Below are positions 23,942 through 32,507 of a stretch of DNA of 64,000 nt, piece by piece. The notes beneath the pieces were generated by a model. The model was not told where the DNA came from and did no database searches. It saw only the letters and a program-made list of their open reading frames with translations. The translations under genes and the position numbers were made by a program. This DNA is from CBDCGS01 sp965216915 (GTDB taxonomy: Bacteria > Pseudomonadota > Alphaproteobacteria > UBA828). Each line of letters opens with the position of its first letter. Within the stretch, counting starts at the first letter, position 1. The stretch is taken from assembly GCA_965216915.1 (NCBI GenBank), contig CBDCGS010000007.1, positions 224,377 through 288,376 of the forward strand. The letters are read 5' to 3'.

Positions 23942-25593
23942 CAGGCTTGGCGCCAGAACGGATCGACCCGGTCGCCCTCGGCGTGATGTGGGACCGGCTG
24001 ATCTCGATCACCGACGAGATGGTGTCGGCGCTGGTGCGCACGTCCTTCTCGACAATCGTGCGCGAGGCATACGACCTCACGGCGGTGCTGCTCGACGCCG
24101 ACGGGCGCTTGCTCGCGCAAGGCCGTTGGAGCGCGCCACCTTTCATCGGCACGGCGCCCGCGACCATGCGCCATATTCGCGCGGCCTTTCCACCGGAGGC
24201 CTTGCGGCCGGGCGACGTGATCATCACAAATGATCCCTGGATCGGCACCGGGCACATGTACGACGTCTGCGTCGTGCGGCCGGTGTTTTTCGCGGACGAT
24301 CTCGCCGGCTACACGATGAGCATCACCCACCTGCCCGACATCGGCGGGATCGGCTTCGGCACCACGGCGACCGAGATCTATCAGGAAGGGCTGCGCATTC
24401 CGCCCTGCAAGCTCGCGGAAGCCGGCGTCGTGGACCGGCGATTGCTCGACATCATTCGTGCCAACGTGCGCGTCGCGGACCATGTGGTCGGCGACATCAT
24501 GGCCAACGTCTCGTGCAACGAGGTCGGCGGGCGCCAGCTGTTGGAGTTCATGGAGGAGAACGGGCTCACCGACCTGAGAGATCTTTCGGCGGCGATCCGC
24601 GGTCAGACCGAGGCGGTCACCCGCGCGGCGATCAGCGAAATGCGGCCTGGTATCTACGAGAACCAGGTGCAGCTCGAGGGCATCGACGCGCCGATCACGC
24701 TCGCGTGCCGCATCACGGTGGGCGATGGCGCGATCGCAATCGATTTGAACGGCACCAGTCCGAGCGTCGCACGCGGGATCAACGTGCCGACGTGCTACAC
24801 CAACGCGATGGCGCTCTACGCGATCAAGTGCATGACCTCGCCGGAGCTCCCCAACAATGAGGGCTCGACCGCGCCGGTCAGCGTCTCGGCGCCGCCCGGA
24901 TGCATCCTCAACGCGCAGCCGCCCTCGCCGACCGGCGGGCGCCACATCATCGGGCATTTCGTGTCGCCCTTGATCTTCGGGGCGCTCGCGGACGCCGCGC
25001 CGCGCCTCGTGCAAGCGGATTGCGGCATGATCGATCTGATGAATTTCGTCGGGAGGCACCGCAATGGCCGTGATGTCTCGACTATCTATTTCGCCGCAGG
25101 GGGGTTCGGCGCAGTCTCCGACCAGGATGGGCCCAGCACGACGCCGGGCCCCTCCAACATGGCCTCCGTGGCGACCGAGGTGTGGGAGGCCGTTACGAGC
25201 ACGACCGTCGAGCGCAAGGCGTTTCTCCCTGATTCGGCGGGGGTGGGCACGTACCGCGGCGGCCTTGGCCAAGAGATCATCATCCGCAATGACAGCGGCC
25301 ATGCCATGACGATCTTTAGCATGGCCAACCGCACCGAATTCCCCGCCCTCGGCTTGCGCGGCGGACAAGCTGGGCGCATGCGGGAGCATCGGATCAACGA
25401 CGAAACTGTCCATCCCAAGGGCCGCTACGAGCTGGCGCCCGGCGACCGGGTCGCGCTCATCCAGGCCGGGGGCGGCGGGTTCGGCGCGGCGCCGCAGCGC
25501 GCGGAGAGCCTCATCCGCGAAGATCTTGCGGAGGGCCACATCACGCCCGCGCACGCATCTCGCGCGTATGGCGTATCGTTGGGTGCCAAATAA
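23938..25593 (+). CDS. hyuB: Hydantoinase B/oxoprolinase family protein, HyuB-type subunit (second copy)
   Basis: A 551-residue HyuB-family subunit coupled to the preceding HyuA through a four-base overlap. Blocks: IDPVALGVMWDRLISITDEM, IITNDPWIGTGHMYDV, MSITHLPDIGGIGFG, and near the C-terminus IQAGGGGFGAAPQRAE. It is about 115 residues shorter than the first HyuB in this window because it lacks the charged C-terminal extension, and matches the usual length of bacterial HyuB. The cytoplasmic complex with HyuA is expected; substrate not determined. Confidence 0.92.
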   Translation: MTGLAPERIDPVALGVMWDRLISITDEMVSALVRTSFSTIVREAYDLTAVLLDADGRLLAQGRWSAPPFIGTAPATMRHIRAAFPPEALRPGDVIITNDPWIGTGHMYDVCVVRPVFFADDLAGYTMSITHLPDIGGIGFGTTATEIYQEGLRIPPCKLAEAGVVDRRLLDIIRANVRVADHVVGDIMANVSCNEVGGRQLLEFMEENGLTDLRDLSAAIRGQTEAVTRAAISEMRPGIYENQVQLEGIDAPITLACRITVGDGAIAIDLNGTSPSVARGINVPTCYTNAMALYAIKCMTSPELPNNEGSTAPVSVSAPPGCILNAQPPSPTGGRHIIGHFVSPLIFGALADAAPRLVQADCGMIDLMNFVGRHRNGRDVSTIYFAAGGFGAVSDQDGPSTTPGPSNMASVATEVWEAVTSTTVERKAFLPDSAGVGTYRGGLGQEIIIRNDSGHAMTIFSMANRTEFPALGLRGGQAGRMREHRINDETVHPKGRYELAPGDRVALIQAGGGGFGAAPQRAESLIREDLAEGHITPAHASRAYGVSLGAK

Positions 25594-25613
25594 GATCGGT
25601 CGAGGAGGAAGCG

Positions 25614-26195
25614 ATGCCGGACCCCCTGCTGAAGCGCCTGTCCGCGGCGGACATGGATCCCGAACTGCGGGCGGCTTATACGCAAACCCGCGCCATGCAG
25701 GAGAGCAAGGGCGGTGATGCGACGTTCTTCGAGGTCGGTGCCAACGCACCGCACATGTTGAAGTGGTATTTCGGCAGCTTCTACGGACAGGTGTTCTACG
25801 GCGGCAGCGTCGACGTGCGGACCAAGGAGATTCTGCGCTATCGCATGTCGATGACCCACGGTTGCGCCTTCTGCAACAAAGGCAACATCGAGGCTGCGCG
25901 GGAGGCCGGTGTCACCGAGGCGCAGCTACGCGACATCATGGATGAGGCCAGCGACGCATTTTCCGATCAAGACCGGGCGGTGCTTCGCCTGGCCAACGCG
26001 ATGACCCTGCCGAACATGGAGGGGCGCCTCACGCCCGAGGTCTACGCCGCGCTCTCGGCGCATTTCGACGACGGCCAGATCTTCGAGCTGGGCATGATCG
26101 CGGGCATTCTGGCCGGCGCCGCCAAGTTCCTCTTCGCCTTCGACCTGGTCGAGCGAGAGGCTCATTGCGGGATCGCGCGTCAGGCCGCCGAATAG
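25614..26195 (+). CDS. Carboxymuconolactone decarboxylase / AhpD-like family protein
   Basis: A 193-residue member of the CMD/AhpD family with the redox motif HGCAFCNKGN (CxxC). The full-length helical pattern, including DVRTKEILRYRMSMTHGCAFC and LTPEVYAALSAHFDDGQIFELG, fits the longer, roughly 190-residue AhpD-like group. In this group the residue three after the second Cys is Gly rather than His, unlike the 7431 protein. GAGGAGGAAGCG provides a strong ribosome site. It is 20 bases downstream of hyuB and likely in the same operon, probably as a peroxidase-like partner; the chemistry is not established. Confidence 0.88.
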   Translation: MPDPLLKRLSAADMDPELRAAYTQTRAMQESKGGDATFFEVGANAPHMLKWYFGSFYGQVFYGGSVDVRTKEILRYRMSMTHGCAFCNKGNIEAAREAGVTEAQLRDIMDEASDAFSDQDRAVLRLANAMTLPNMEGRLTPEVYAALSAHFDDGQIFELGMIAGILAGAAKFLFAFDLVEREAHCGIARQAAE

Positions 26196-26294
26196 CGCCA
26201 AACCGGGCGGTTTCCAAGGAAATGGTTGCCTCGCGCCCGCCAGTGAGGCTAAGAATCGACGCAGCGCCATGAGGCGACCTGGGAGGGCTACGTT

Positions 26295-26774
26295 GTGCTG
26301 AAATCACTCCACATCGATCCGGAAAAATGTACGGGCTGCCTGCAGTGCGAGCTCGCCTGCTCGTACGAGAATGAAGGGGTTTTCAACCCGGCAAAATCGC
26401 GGATCAAGGTGTTCAATTTTCACGATCAGGGCCGCATGGTGCCCTACACCTGCACGCAATGCGACGATGCCTGGTGCATGCAAGCTTGCCCGGTCGACGC
26501 GATTACGCTCAACGAGGCGACGGGCGCGAAAGAGGTCAATGATTCGCTGTGCGTCGGGTGCAAGGTCTGCACGATCGCCTGCCCCTTCGGCACGGTGAAC
26601 TACAACGCCTCGACGGGCAAGGTCATCAAATGCGATCTGTGCGGCGGCGATCCGGAGTGCGCCAAGGCGTGTCCGACGGCGGCCATCACCTATGTCGATG
26701 CCAACTGGACGGGCCTCGACAAGATGCGCCAATGGGCCGCGAAGACCGACGCCGGCGCGCAGGCGGAAGCCTAG
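26295..26774 (+). CDS. aorA: Polyferredoxin subunit of aldehyde oxidoreductase (AorA-like, four [4Fe-4S])
   Basis: A 159-residue iron-sulfur protein with four cysteine clusters: CTGCLQCELACS, CTQCDDAWCMQACP, CVGCKVCTIACP and CDLCGGDPECAKACP, enough for four [4Fe-4S] centres. Layout and size match AorA, the electron-transfer subunit of the three-subunit tungsten aldehyde oxidoreductase of Aromatoleum, which can stack into filaments. It would move electrons between the tungsten subunit next door (12 bases away) and the FAD subunit. GTG start at 26295 with a GGGAGGG site. Cytoplasmic: no twin-arginine or other export signal. Confidence 0.9.
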   Translation: MLKSLHIDPEKCTGCLQCELACSYENEGVFNPAKSRIKVFNFHDQGRMVPYTCTQCDDAWCMQACPVDAITLNEATGAKEVNDSLCVGCKVCTIACPFGTVNYNASTGKVIKCDLCGGDPECAKACPTAAITYVDANWTGLDKMRQWAAKTDAGAQAEA

Positions 26775-26786
26775 GGAGGCGCGATC

Positions 26787-28631
26787 ATGGCATGGGCAAG
26801 GAACATCCTGCGCGTGAACCTGACCAAGGGCACGTGCGCGAACGAGCCCCTGAACATGGAGTGGGCTCAGAAATATCTCGGACAGCGCGGCCTCGCCACG
26901 AAATACCTCGTGGAGGAGACCGACCCCAAGGTCGATCCGCTTTCGCCCGACAACAAGCTGATCATGGCGACCGGTCCCTTGACCGGCACGTCCGCCTCCA
27001 CGGCGGGCCGCTATTCGGTCATCACTAAGGGCGCGCTCACCGGCGCGATCGCCTGCTCGAACTCAGGCGGCTTCTTCGGCAACGAAATGAAGAACGCCGG
27101 CTACGACATGATCATCTTCGAGGGCAAGGCCAAGAAGCCGGTCTATCTGCTCGTCGAGAATGACAGCGCGCAGCTGGTCGACGCGGGCGAGTTCTGGGGT
27201 AAGTCGGTCTGGGATACGGAGGAAGGGATCAAGGCCAAGCACCAGGACCCGTTGATCCGCGTCGCCTCGATCGGCGTGGCGGGCGAGAAGGGTGTCAAGT
27301 TCGCCTGCGTCGTCAACGACATGCACCGAGCGGCCGGACGTTCTGGCGTCGGCACCGTGATGGGTTCGAAAAACCTCAAGGCGGTGGCGATCCGCGGCAC
27401 CCTCGGGGTGCAGGTCGACGACGTCAGCGCGTTCATGAGCAGCACGGCCGATGGGAAGAAGGTGCTTGCGGAGAACGCGGTCACCGGCCAGGGCCTGCCG
27501 GCCTTCGGCACCCAGGTGCTGATGAACGTGATCAACGAGGTCGGCGCGCTGCCCACCCGGAACCACCGCGACGTTCAGTTCGAAGGCGCGAAGAATATTT
27601 CGGCCGAGGCGATGGCGGAGCCGCGCAAGGACGGCAAGCCGAACCTCGTGACCAACGCGGCGTGCTTTGGCTGCACGATCGCGTGCGGGCGCGTGTCGAC
27701 GGTCGAGCGGTCTCACTACACCGTCGCCGAGCGGCCGGAGTATCAGATCGCCTCCGGCGGGCTCGAGTACGAAGCGGCTTGGGCGCTCGGAGCCGCGACG
27801 GGCGTCGACGATCTCGACGCGCTAACCTTCGCCAACTTCATCTGCAACGAGCAGGGCATCGATCCGATTTCCTTCGGCGCCACCGTGGGGGCCGCGATGG
27901 AGCTCTATGAGGACGGCGTCATCAGCGACAAGGAGACCGGTGGCATCGAGCTTAACTTCGGCTCGGCCAAGGCGCTGACCGATCTCGCCGAGCTTTGCGG
28001 CAAGGGCGAGGGCTTCGGCGCCGAGGTCGGCCTCGGCTCGAAGCGCCTCTGCGAGAAGTACGGCAAGCCGGAACTCTCGATGTCGGTCAAGGGCCAGGAG
28101 TTCCCGGCCTACGACTCCCGCGGCATCCAGGGTATGGGGCTGACCTACGCGACGTCCAACCGCGGCGCGTGCCACCTGCGGAGCTACACGGTCTCCTCGG
28201 AGATCCTCGGTGTCCCGGAGAAGACAGATCCCCACGCCACCGAAGGCAAGGCAGGGCTGGTCAAGGCTTTCCAGGATGCAACGTCGGTGGTCGATTCATC
28301 GGGCCTTTGCGTCTTCACCACGTTCGCCTGGTCGCTCGACGACATCGCGCCGCAAATCGATGCCGCGTGCGAGGGCGAGTGGACCGCCGAGCGTCTTCTC
28401 GAGGTGGGCGAGCGGGTCTGGAATCTCGAGCGCCAGTACAATTTGGCTGCGGGTTTCACCGGTAAGGATGACACGCTTCCGGCGCGGCTGCTGAAGGATG
28501 CCGCGAAGACCGGGCCGGCCGAGGGCAAGACCAACGGTCTTGCCGAGATGCTGCCCGAATATTACGAACTGCGCGGCTGGACGGCCGAAGGCGTGCCCTC
28601 GAATCAGACGATCGAGCGGCTCGCGCTGTAG
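26787..28631 (+). CDS. aorB: Tungsten aldehyde ferredoxin oxidoreductase family protein (AorB-like)
   Basis: A 614-residue member of the AOR family, oxidising aldehydes to acids (or the reverse with a low-potential donor) at a tungsten bis-pterin. N-terminal domain ILRVNLTKGTCANEP and QRGLATKYL bind the pterin; the [4Fe-4S] ligands are C293, C296, C300 (CFGCTIAC) and C508 (GLCVFTTFA), the same spacing as in Pyrococcus AOR. MHRAAGRSGVGTVMGSKNLKA is the second pterin-binding block. The neighbours encode a polyferredoxin, an FAD subunit, a MoaD-like protein and tungstate transport proteins, which supports tungsten rather than molybdenum. Substrate range is unknown; aromatic aldehydes are likely from the Aromatoleum analogue. 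Confidence 0.95.
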   Translation: MAWARNILRVNLTKGTCANEPLNMEWAQKYLGQRGLATKYLVEETDPKVDPLSPDNKLIMATGPLTGTSASTAGRYSVITKGALTGAIACSNSGGFFGNEMKNAGYDMIIFEGKAKKPVYLLVENDSAQLVDAGEFWGKSVWDTEEGIKAKHQDPLIRVASIGVAGEKGVKFACVVNDMHRAAGRSGVGTVMGSKNLKAVAIRGTLGVQVDDVSAFMSSTADGKKVLAENAVTGQGLPAFGTQVLMNVINEVGALPTRNHRDVQFEGAKNISAEAMAEPRKDGKPNLVTNAACFGCTIACGRVSTVERSHYTVAERPEYQIASGGLEYEAAWALGAATGVDDLDALTFANFICNEQGIDPISFGATVGAAMELYEDGVISDKETGGIELNFGSAKALTDLAELCGKGEGFGAEVGLGSKRLCEKYGKPELSMSVKGQEFPAYDSRGIQGMGLTYATSNRGACHLRSYTVSSEILGVPEKTDPHATEGKAGLVKAFQDATSVVDSSGLCVFTTFAWSLDDIAPQIDAACEGEWTAERLLEVGERVWNLERQYNLAAGFTGKDDTLPARLLKDAAKTGPAEGKTNGLAEMLPEYYELRGWTAEGVPSNQTIERLAL

Positions 28632-28727
28632 GGACGATCGGCGGCTCTGCCGCCGTCAACGATGGGTGTGTGACTTCGCGCCGGTCGGCTCGTCCGGCCG
28701 GCGCGATGCGCATTGTGGGGAACGGAC

Positions 28728-29975
28728 ATGCAGCATGTGATCGTGGGTGCCGGCCCGGCCGGTGTCATCGCCGCCGAAACTCTGAGAAAAGGCAGCCGGC
28801 ACGACGACATTGTCCTGATCGGCAACGAGCCCGAGCCGCCCTATTCGCGGATGGCTCTTCCCTATCTCCTCGAAGGCAATATCGAGGAGCAGGGCACATA
28901 CCTCCGCAAGCAAGACGGCTATTACGCGGGGCACTCCATCGACTATCGCCAGGGCGTGGCGGAATCGGTGGCGCCGTCCGATGGCAAGCTCACGCTGGAG
29001 GGTGGCGAAACCGTGTCGTTCGATCGGCTACTGATCGCGACCGGCGCGACGCCGCTTCAGCCGCCCGTGCCCGGGCTCGATTCGGCCGGCGTGCACAATT
29101 GCTGGACGCTTGCCGATGCGCGCGAGATCGCCAAGCTTGCGACCAGCGACGCCAACGTCGTGCTGATCGGCGCGGGCTTCATCGGCTGCATCATCATGGA
29201 GGCGCTCGCAAAGCGCTGCGGGCAGCTCACCGTGGTCGAGATGGAAGACCGTATGGTCTCGCGCATGCTCGACCCCACCGCGAGCGACATGCTGAAGCGC
29301 TGGTGCGAGAGCAAGAACATTCGCGTGCTCACCTCGACGCGCGTGACTGGCATCGAGCCCGCGGGCGAGGGGCCCGGCGACAAGTCGGTGGTGCTGGAGG
29401 GCGGCGAGACGCTCAATGCACATCTCGTCGTGCTCGCCGTCGGCGTGAGCCCCAACGTCGGCTTCCTCAAGGGCAGCGGCATCAAGACCGACCATGGCAT
29501 CCTGGTGAACGAGCACATGCAGTCGAGCGCGCCTGGTGTCTATGCGGCGGGTGACGTGGCCCAAGGCCTCGACTTCTCGACCGGCGAGTATTCGGTTCAC
29601 GCGATTCAGCCGACCGCGGCTGAGCACGGCCGCGTCGCCGCACAGAACATGTTGGGCCGGCCGGCGCGCTACAAAGGCAGCCTCAACATGAACGTGCTCG
29701 CGACCATGGGTCTGATCTCGAGCTCGTTCGGTGCGTGGGACGGCGTGAAGGGCGGCGATGAGAGCGTGGCCGTCGACGAGGCGGCCTACAAATATCTCCG
29801 CCTCTCGTTCAATGGTGATCGCCTGGTTGGCGCCCTCGGCATCGGCATGACCGATCATGTTGGGGTGTTGCGCGGACTGATCCAATCCGCGACACCGCTC
29901 GCCGACTGGAAACCGAAGCTCGTCGAGAACCCGCATCGGGTGATGGAGGCCTACGTCGCGCACAGTCAGGTTTGA
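28728..29975 (+). CDS. aorC: FAD/NAD(P)-dependent oxidoreductase, AorC-like subunit
   Basis: A 415-residue pyridine nucleotide-disulfide-type flavoprotein without the redox disulfide. FAD motif HVIVGAGPAGVIAAETL at the start, ATGATP near residue 105, NAD motif VVLIGAGFIGCIIME near residue 145 and the C-terminal FAD contact VYAAGDVAQGLD. In the Aromatoleum complex the equivalent subunit lets AOR use NAD. The ATG at 28728 follows GGGGAACGG. Position third in the cluster supports an AorABC complex, with electrons flowing from aldehyde through W and FeS to FAD and NAD+. Confidence 0.9.
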   Translation: MQHVIVGAGPAGVIAAETLRKGSRHDDIVLIGNEPEPPYSRMALPYLLEGNIEEQGTYLRKQDGYYAGHSIDYRQGVAESVAPSDGKLTLEGGETVSFDRLLIATGATPLQPPVPGLDSAGVHNCWTLADAREIAKLATSDANVVLIGAGFIGCIIMEALAKRCGQLTVVEMEDRMVSRMLDPTASDMLKRWCESKNIRVLTSTRVTGIEPAGEGPGDKSVVLEGGETLNAHLVVLAVGVSPNVGFLKGSGIKTDHGILVNEHMQSSAPGVYAAGDVAQGLDFSTGEYSVHAIQPTAAEHGRVAAQNMLGRPARYKGSLNMNVLATMGLISSSFGAWDGVKGGDESVAVDEAAYKYLRLSFNGDRLVGALGIGMTDHVGVLRGLIQSATPLADWKPKLVENPHRVMEAYVAHSQV

Positions 29976-29983
29976 GCGCGTCC

Positions 29984-30235
29984 ATGAAGGTCACCGTCAA
30001 GCTCTATGCGCTGCTGAGCGAATATCTGCCGGCCAACGCGGTCGACAATCAGGTGGAGCTCGACGTCGCGGAAGGCACCACGGCCGAGGCGATTTTCGCC
30101 CAATTCAATCTGCCACGCGAATATTGTCATTTGGTGCTGGTCAATGGCGTCTTTGTCCCGCCGGGCCAGCGCGCGGCCTATGTGCTGCAGGAGAAGGACG
30201 CGCTCGCCGTGTGGCCGCCCATCGCCGGCGGTTGA
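29984..30235 (+). CDS. aorD: MoaD/ThiS-like sulfur-carrier protein (AOR-associated)
   Basis: An 83-residue beta-grasp protein. VTVKLYALLSEYLP at the start and the C-terminal WPPIAGG with a double glycine are typical of MoaD, the small subunit of molybdopterin synthase, which is thiocarboxylated at the last glycine. Its position in the AOR operon suggests a dedicated carrier for the tungsten pterin cofactor. ATG at 29984, nine bases after aorC. The housekeeping moaD is presumably elsewhere. Confidence 0.88.
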   Translation: MKVTVKLYALLSEYLPANAVDNQVELDVAEGTTAEAIFAQFNLPREYCHLVLVNGVFVPPGQRAAYVLQEKDALAVWPPIAGG

Positions 30236-30268
30236 ACGCAGCGACGCCCGCGCATCGCGGCAGCCGGC

Positions 30269-30559
30269 ATGACCAAAATCACAACATTCGAAAAAGAGAT
30301 GGCGATCAGCCATCGCGATTTCTTGCGCATCCTCTCGCGTGCGCTCGGCGACACGCCCTTTCGCGTGGAGGGGCGGCAGATCCTCATCGAGGATGGTGAT
30401 CGCCGCCGCCTCACGATCACGCTTTCGGAGGAGTCCGAGCGACGGATCGCGCTCATCGCTTTACCCGTCACGATGGTGCGCTTCGACTATGCCGGCTTCG
30501 ACGATCCGAAGGCGCACCTGGCTCTTTTGGAACGATCGTTTCAGCGGGGCGGCGGTTAG
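30269..30559 (+). CDS. Small hypothetical protein in the aldehyde oxidoreductase cluster
   Basis: A 96-residue, soluble, mixed alpha/beta protein that I do not recognise. It has an N-terminal helix (SHRDFLRILSRALGD), two strands (FRVEGRQILIEDG and RRLTITLSEESERRI), and a segment TMVRFDYAGFDDPKAHLALL that looks like a fold core. No cysteine, no signal peptide. The gene lies 33 bases after the moaD-like gene and 52 before tupB on the same strand, so a role in tungsten cofactor handling or in AOR assembly is a fair guess. Its ribosome site is weak, but codon use fits the neighbours. Confidence 0.7.
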   Translation: MTKITTFEKEMAISHRDFLRILSRALGDTPFRVEGRQILIEDGDRRRLTITLSEESERRIALIALPVTMVRFDYAGFDDPKAHLALLERSFQRGGG

Positions 30560-30611
30560 CCACGCCGCGTGATCGCCCGCAGAGCAGTCCATCCGGGCAT
30601 GTTGAGGCGCC

Positions 30612-31319
30612 ATGAGCGATTTCGGCGAAGCGTTTGGGGCGGCGTTCTCACTGATCGTCGGGCTCGATCACGAGCTCGGCGAGATCGTGCTGCTCTCGCT
30701 CAAAGTCAGCGTCGGCGCTGTGGTGGTTGCCAGCATCGTGGGCCTGCCGCTCGGCGCGGCGGTGGCGCTCTTCCGCTTCCCGGGTCGGTCCGCCGCTGCC
30801 GTCGTTCTCAATGCCCTGATGGGTCTGCCGCCCGTCGTGGTCGGCCTGATCGTCTATCTCGTGCTGTCACGCGCCGGGCCGCTCGGCGTGCTGGGCCTCC
30901 TGTTCACGCCAACCGCGATGGTGATTGCGCAGGTCCTGCTGGTGGCGCCGATCATCGCGGCGCTGACCCGCCAGGTGATCGAGGACCTTTGGGTCGAGTA
31001 TGACGAGCAGCTTCGCTCACTCGGCGCGGGACCCGGCAGATCCCTGACGGCGCTGCTTTGGGATGGCCGCTACAGCCTGCTCACCGCAGTGCTCGCGGGA
31101 TTCGGGCGCGCCATCGCCGAGGTCGGTGCGGTGATGATCGTCGGCGGCAACATCGATCACGTCACCCGCGTCATGACGACGGCGATCGCACTCGAGGTGA
31201 GCCGCGGCGATCTCGCCTTGGCGCTTGGGCTTGGCCTCATTCTCGTCGCGCTCTCGATTGTCGTGAACGCGCTCGTGCACCTGCTGCGGCAATCGGATGC
31301 ATTGAGGCGTGCCCGATGA
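30612..31319 (+). CDS. tupB: Tungstate-type ABC transporter permease (TupB-like)
   Basis: A 235-residue inner-membrane permease with five or six helices. The loop EEYDEQ/RSLGAGPGRSLTALLW region corresponds to the EAA motif that contacts the ATPase (reads YDEQLRSLGAGPGRSLTALL). GRAIAEVGAVMIVGGNID is the hallmark of TupB/WtpB permeases. Followed by the ATPase gene in an ATGA overlap. No tungstate-binding TupA gene is found in the window; it may be encoded elsewhere. Together with the AOR genes it should import tungstate, the metal of the enzyme. Confidence 0.9.
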   Translation: MSDFGEAFGAAFSLIVGLDHELGEIVLLSLKVSVGAVVVASIVGLPLGAAVALFRFPGRSAAAVVLNALMGLPPVVVGLIVYLVLSRAGPLGVLGLLFTPTAMVIAQVLLVAPIIAALTRQVIEDLWVEYDEQLRSLGAGPGRSLTALLWDGRYSLLTAVLAGFGRAIAEVGAVMIVGGNIDHVTRVMTTAIALEVSRGDLALALGLGLILVALSIVVNALVHLLRQSDALRRAR

Positions 31320-32068
31320 AGGCCGCGGCCTCCATCCTTCCGATCGAGCTTCGCAGCGTCTGCTTCGACGCGCCACGCCATCGCTTGATCAAGGAGCTCT
31401 CGTTCCGGCTCGAGGCGGGTCCGCGCACCATCATCATCGGCCCCAACGGCGCCGGAAAAAGCCTTCTGCTGCGCCTTTGCCACGGTCTGCTCAAGCCGAG
31501 CAGCGGCGAGATCGTGTGGCACGGCGCGGCGAACGGCGATCCCCGCCGCTTCCAGGCAATGGTGTTTCAGCGGCCGGTGATGCTTCGTCGCTCGGTCGCG
31601 GCAAACATTGATTTCGCGTTGTCGCTGCGCAAGATCGCGCGAGCCGAACGCCGGCATGCGATCGATGAGGCGCTCGAGCGGACGGGGCTCAGCCGCTTCG
31701 CCAAGGCGCCGGCGCGCGTTCTTTCCTATGGCGAGCAGCAACGGTTGGCCATGGCGCGGTCATGGGCGCTCAAGCCGCAAGTGCTGTTTCTCGACGAGCC
31801 GTCCGCGAACCTCGATCCGGCGGCGACCCATGTGATCGAGGAAGTGATCGATGCGATGAACCGGGCGGGCACGAAGATCATCATGACCACGCACGATCTC
31901 GGCCAAGCGCGCCGCCTGGCCGATGAGGTGATGTTCATTCATCGCGGGCGGCTCTTGGAGCACGCACCGGCGGACAGGTTCTTCAGCGGGCCCAAGAACG
32001 ATCTCGCGCAGGCCTTCTTGCGCGGTGAGCTCTTGTGGTGGGAGCGCCGAGAGCTGACACCGCCTTGA
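31316..32068 (+). CDS. tupC: Tungstate-type ABC transporter ATP-binding protein (TupC-like)
   Basis: A 250-residue single-domain ABC ATPase. Walker A GPNGAGKS (residues 42-49), signature LSYGEQQRL in place of LSGGQ, Walker B VLFLDEPSANLDP and switch histidine MTTHDLGQA. The signature variant is common in the TupC/WtpC family. The start is the ATG in the four-base overlap with tupB. No C-terminal molybdate/tungstate-sensing (TOBE) domain is present. Last gene of the tungsten cluster; the amidohydrolase genes start 62 bases on. Confidence 0.9.
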   Translation: MKAAASILPIELRSVCFDAPRHRLIKELSFRLEAGPRTIIIGPNGAGKSLLLRLCHGLLKPSSGEIVWHGAANGDPRRFQAMVFQRPVMLRRSVAANIDFALSLRKIARAERRHAIDEALERTGLSRFAKAPARVLSYGEQQRLAMARSWALKPQVLFLDEPSANLDPAATHVIEEVIDAMNRAGTKIIMTTHDLGQARRLADEVMFIHRGRLLEHAPADRFFSGPKNDLAQAFLRGELLWWERRELTPP

Positions 32069-32130
32069 GCGAGACTCGGGTGCCGTGGTGTACTCGTTAG
32101 GCGCAGCACGACCGGCGAGGGGGGAGCGAG

Positions 32131-32493
32131 ATGGCCGACGGATCAAGCGAGACCAGCAACCGCGATCTCATCTACGCGGACAAGTTTGATGCACGGCTCC
32201 GTGCCGAGCTCAAGAAACTCGTCACGCCCGAGCTCGTCGAGGAGCATCGGCAGAAGCCGCTGGGCCAGCATTCGGATGCGCTTGAGCGTGTGCTGAATTA
32301 TTTCCGCAAGGCGCCGCTTGGCGACAAGCTCGCGCTCTTCGAGGTCGAGGCCGGCCGGAAGTTTCAGGTCATCGTCAATCCGGGACCGTCTGGCGGACCG
32401 CCGCGCCCGATCGACAGCGTCGTTTACACCGACAAGGATAGTGCGTTGCACGCGGTCTTTCTCGAGCGCGTGCAGCGGCTCACGGACTCTTAG
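32131..32493 (+). CDS. dmfA1: N,N-dimethylformamidase-type small (alpha) subunit
   Basis: A 120-residue helical protein. The stretch ELVEEHRQKPLGQHSDALER, then VLNYFRKAP, and the C-terminal ALHAVFLERVQRL match the light subunit of dimethylformamidase (DmfA1), in which the same positions read VEEHAANPFG, VHNYFRMQP and AMHAVFLRR. The light subunit packs on the catalytic large subunit, which is encoded 14 bases downstream. Strong GAGGGGGGAGCG site. The middle part is shorter and different from the known enzyme, so it may be a related amidohydrolase. Confidence 0.8.
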   Translation: MADGSSETSNRDLIYADKFDARLRAELKKLVTPELVEEHRQKPLGQHSDALERVLNYFRKAPLGDKLALFEVEAGRKFQVIVNPGPSGGPPRPIDSVVYTDKDSALHAVFLERVQRLTDS

Positions 32494-32507
32494 GCGGGCC
32501 GGGGATC

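Noticed and set aside
23800..25749. 649-codon open frame on the minus strand opposite hyuA/hyuB copy 2
   Set aside because: It is an antisense shadow in GC-rich DNA: Arg/His/Asp-rich, with no recognisable domain, and the plus strand carries clear HyuA and HyuB motifs.
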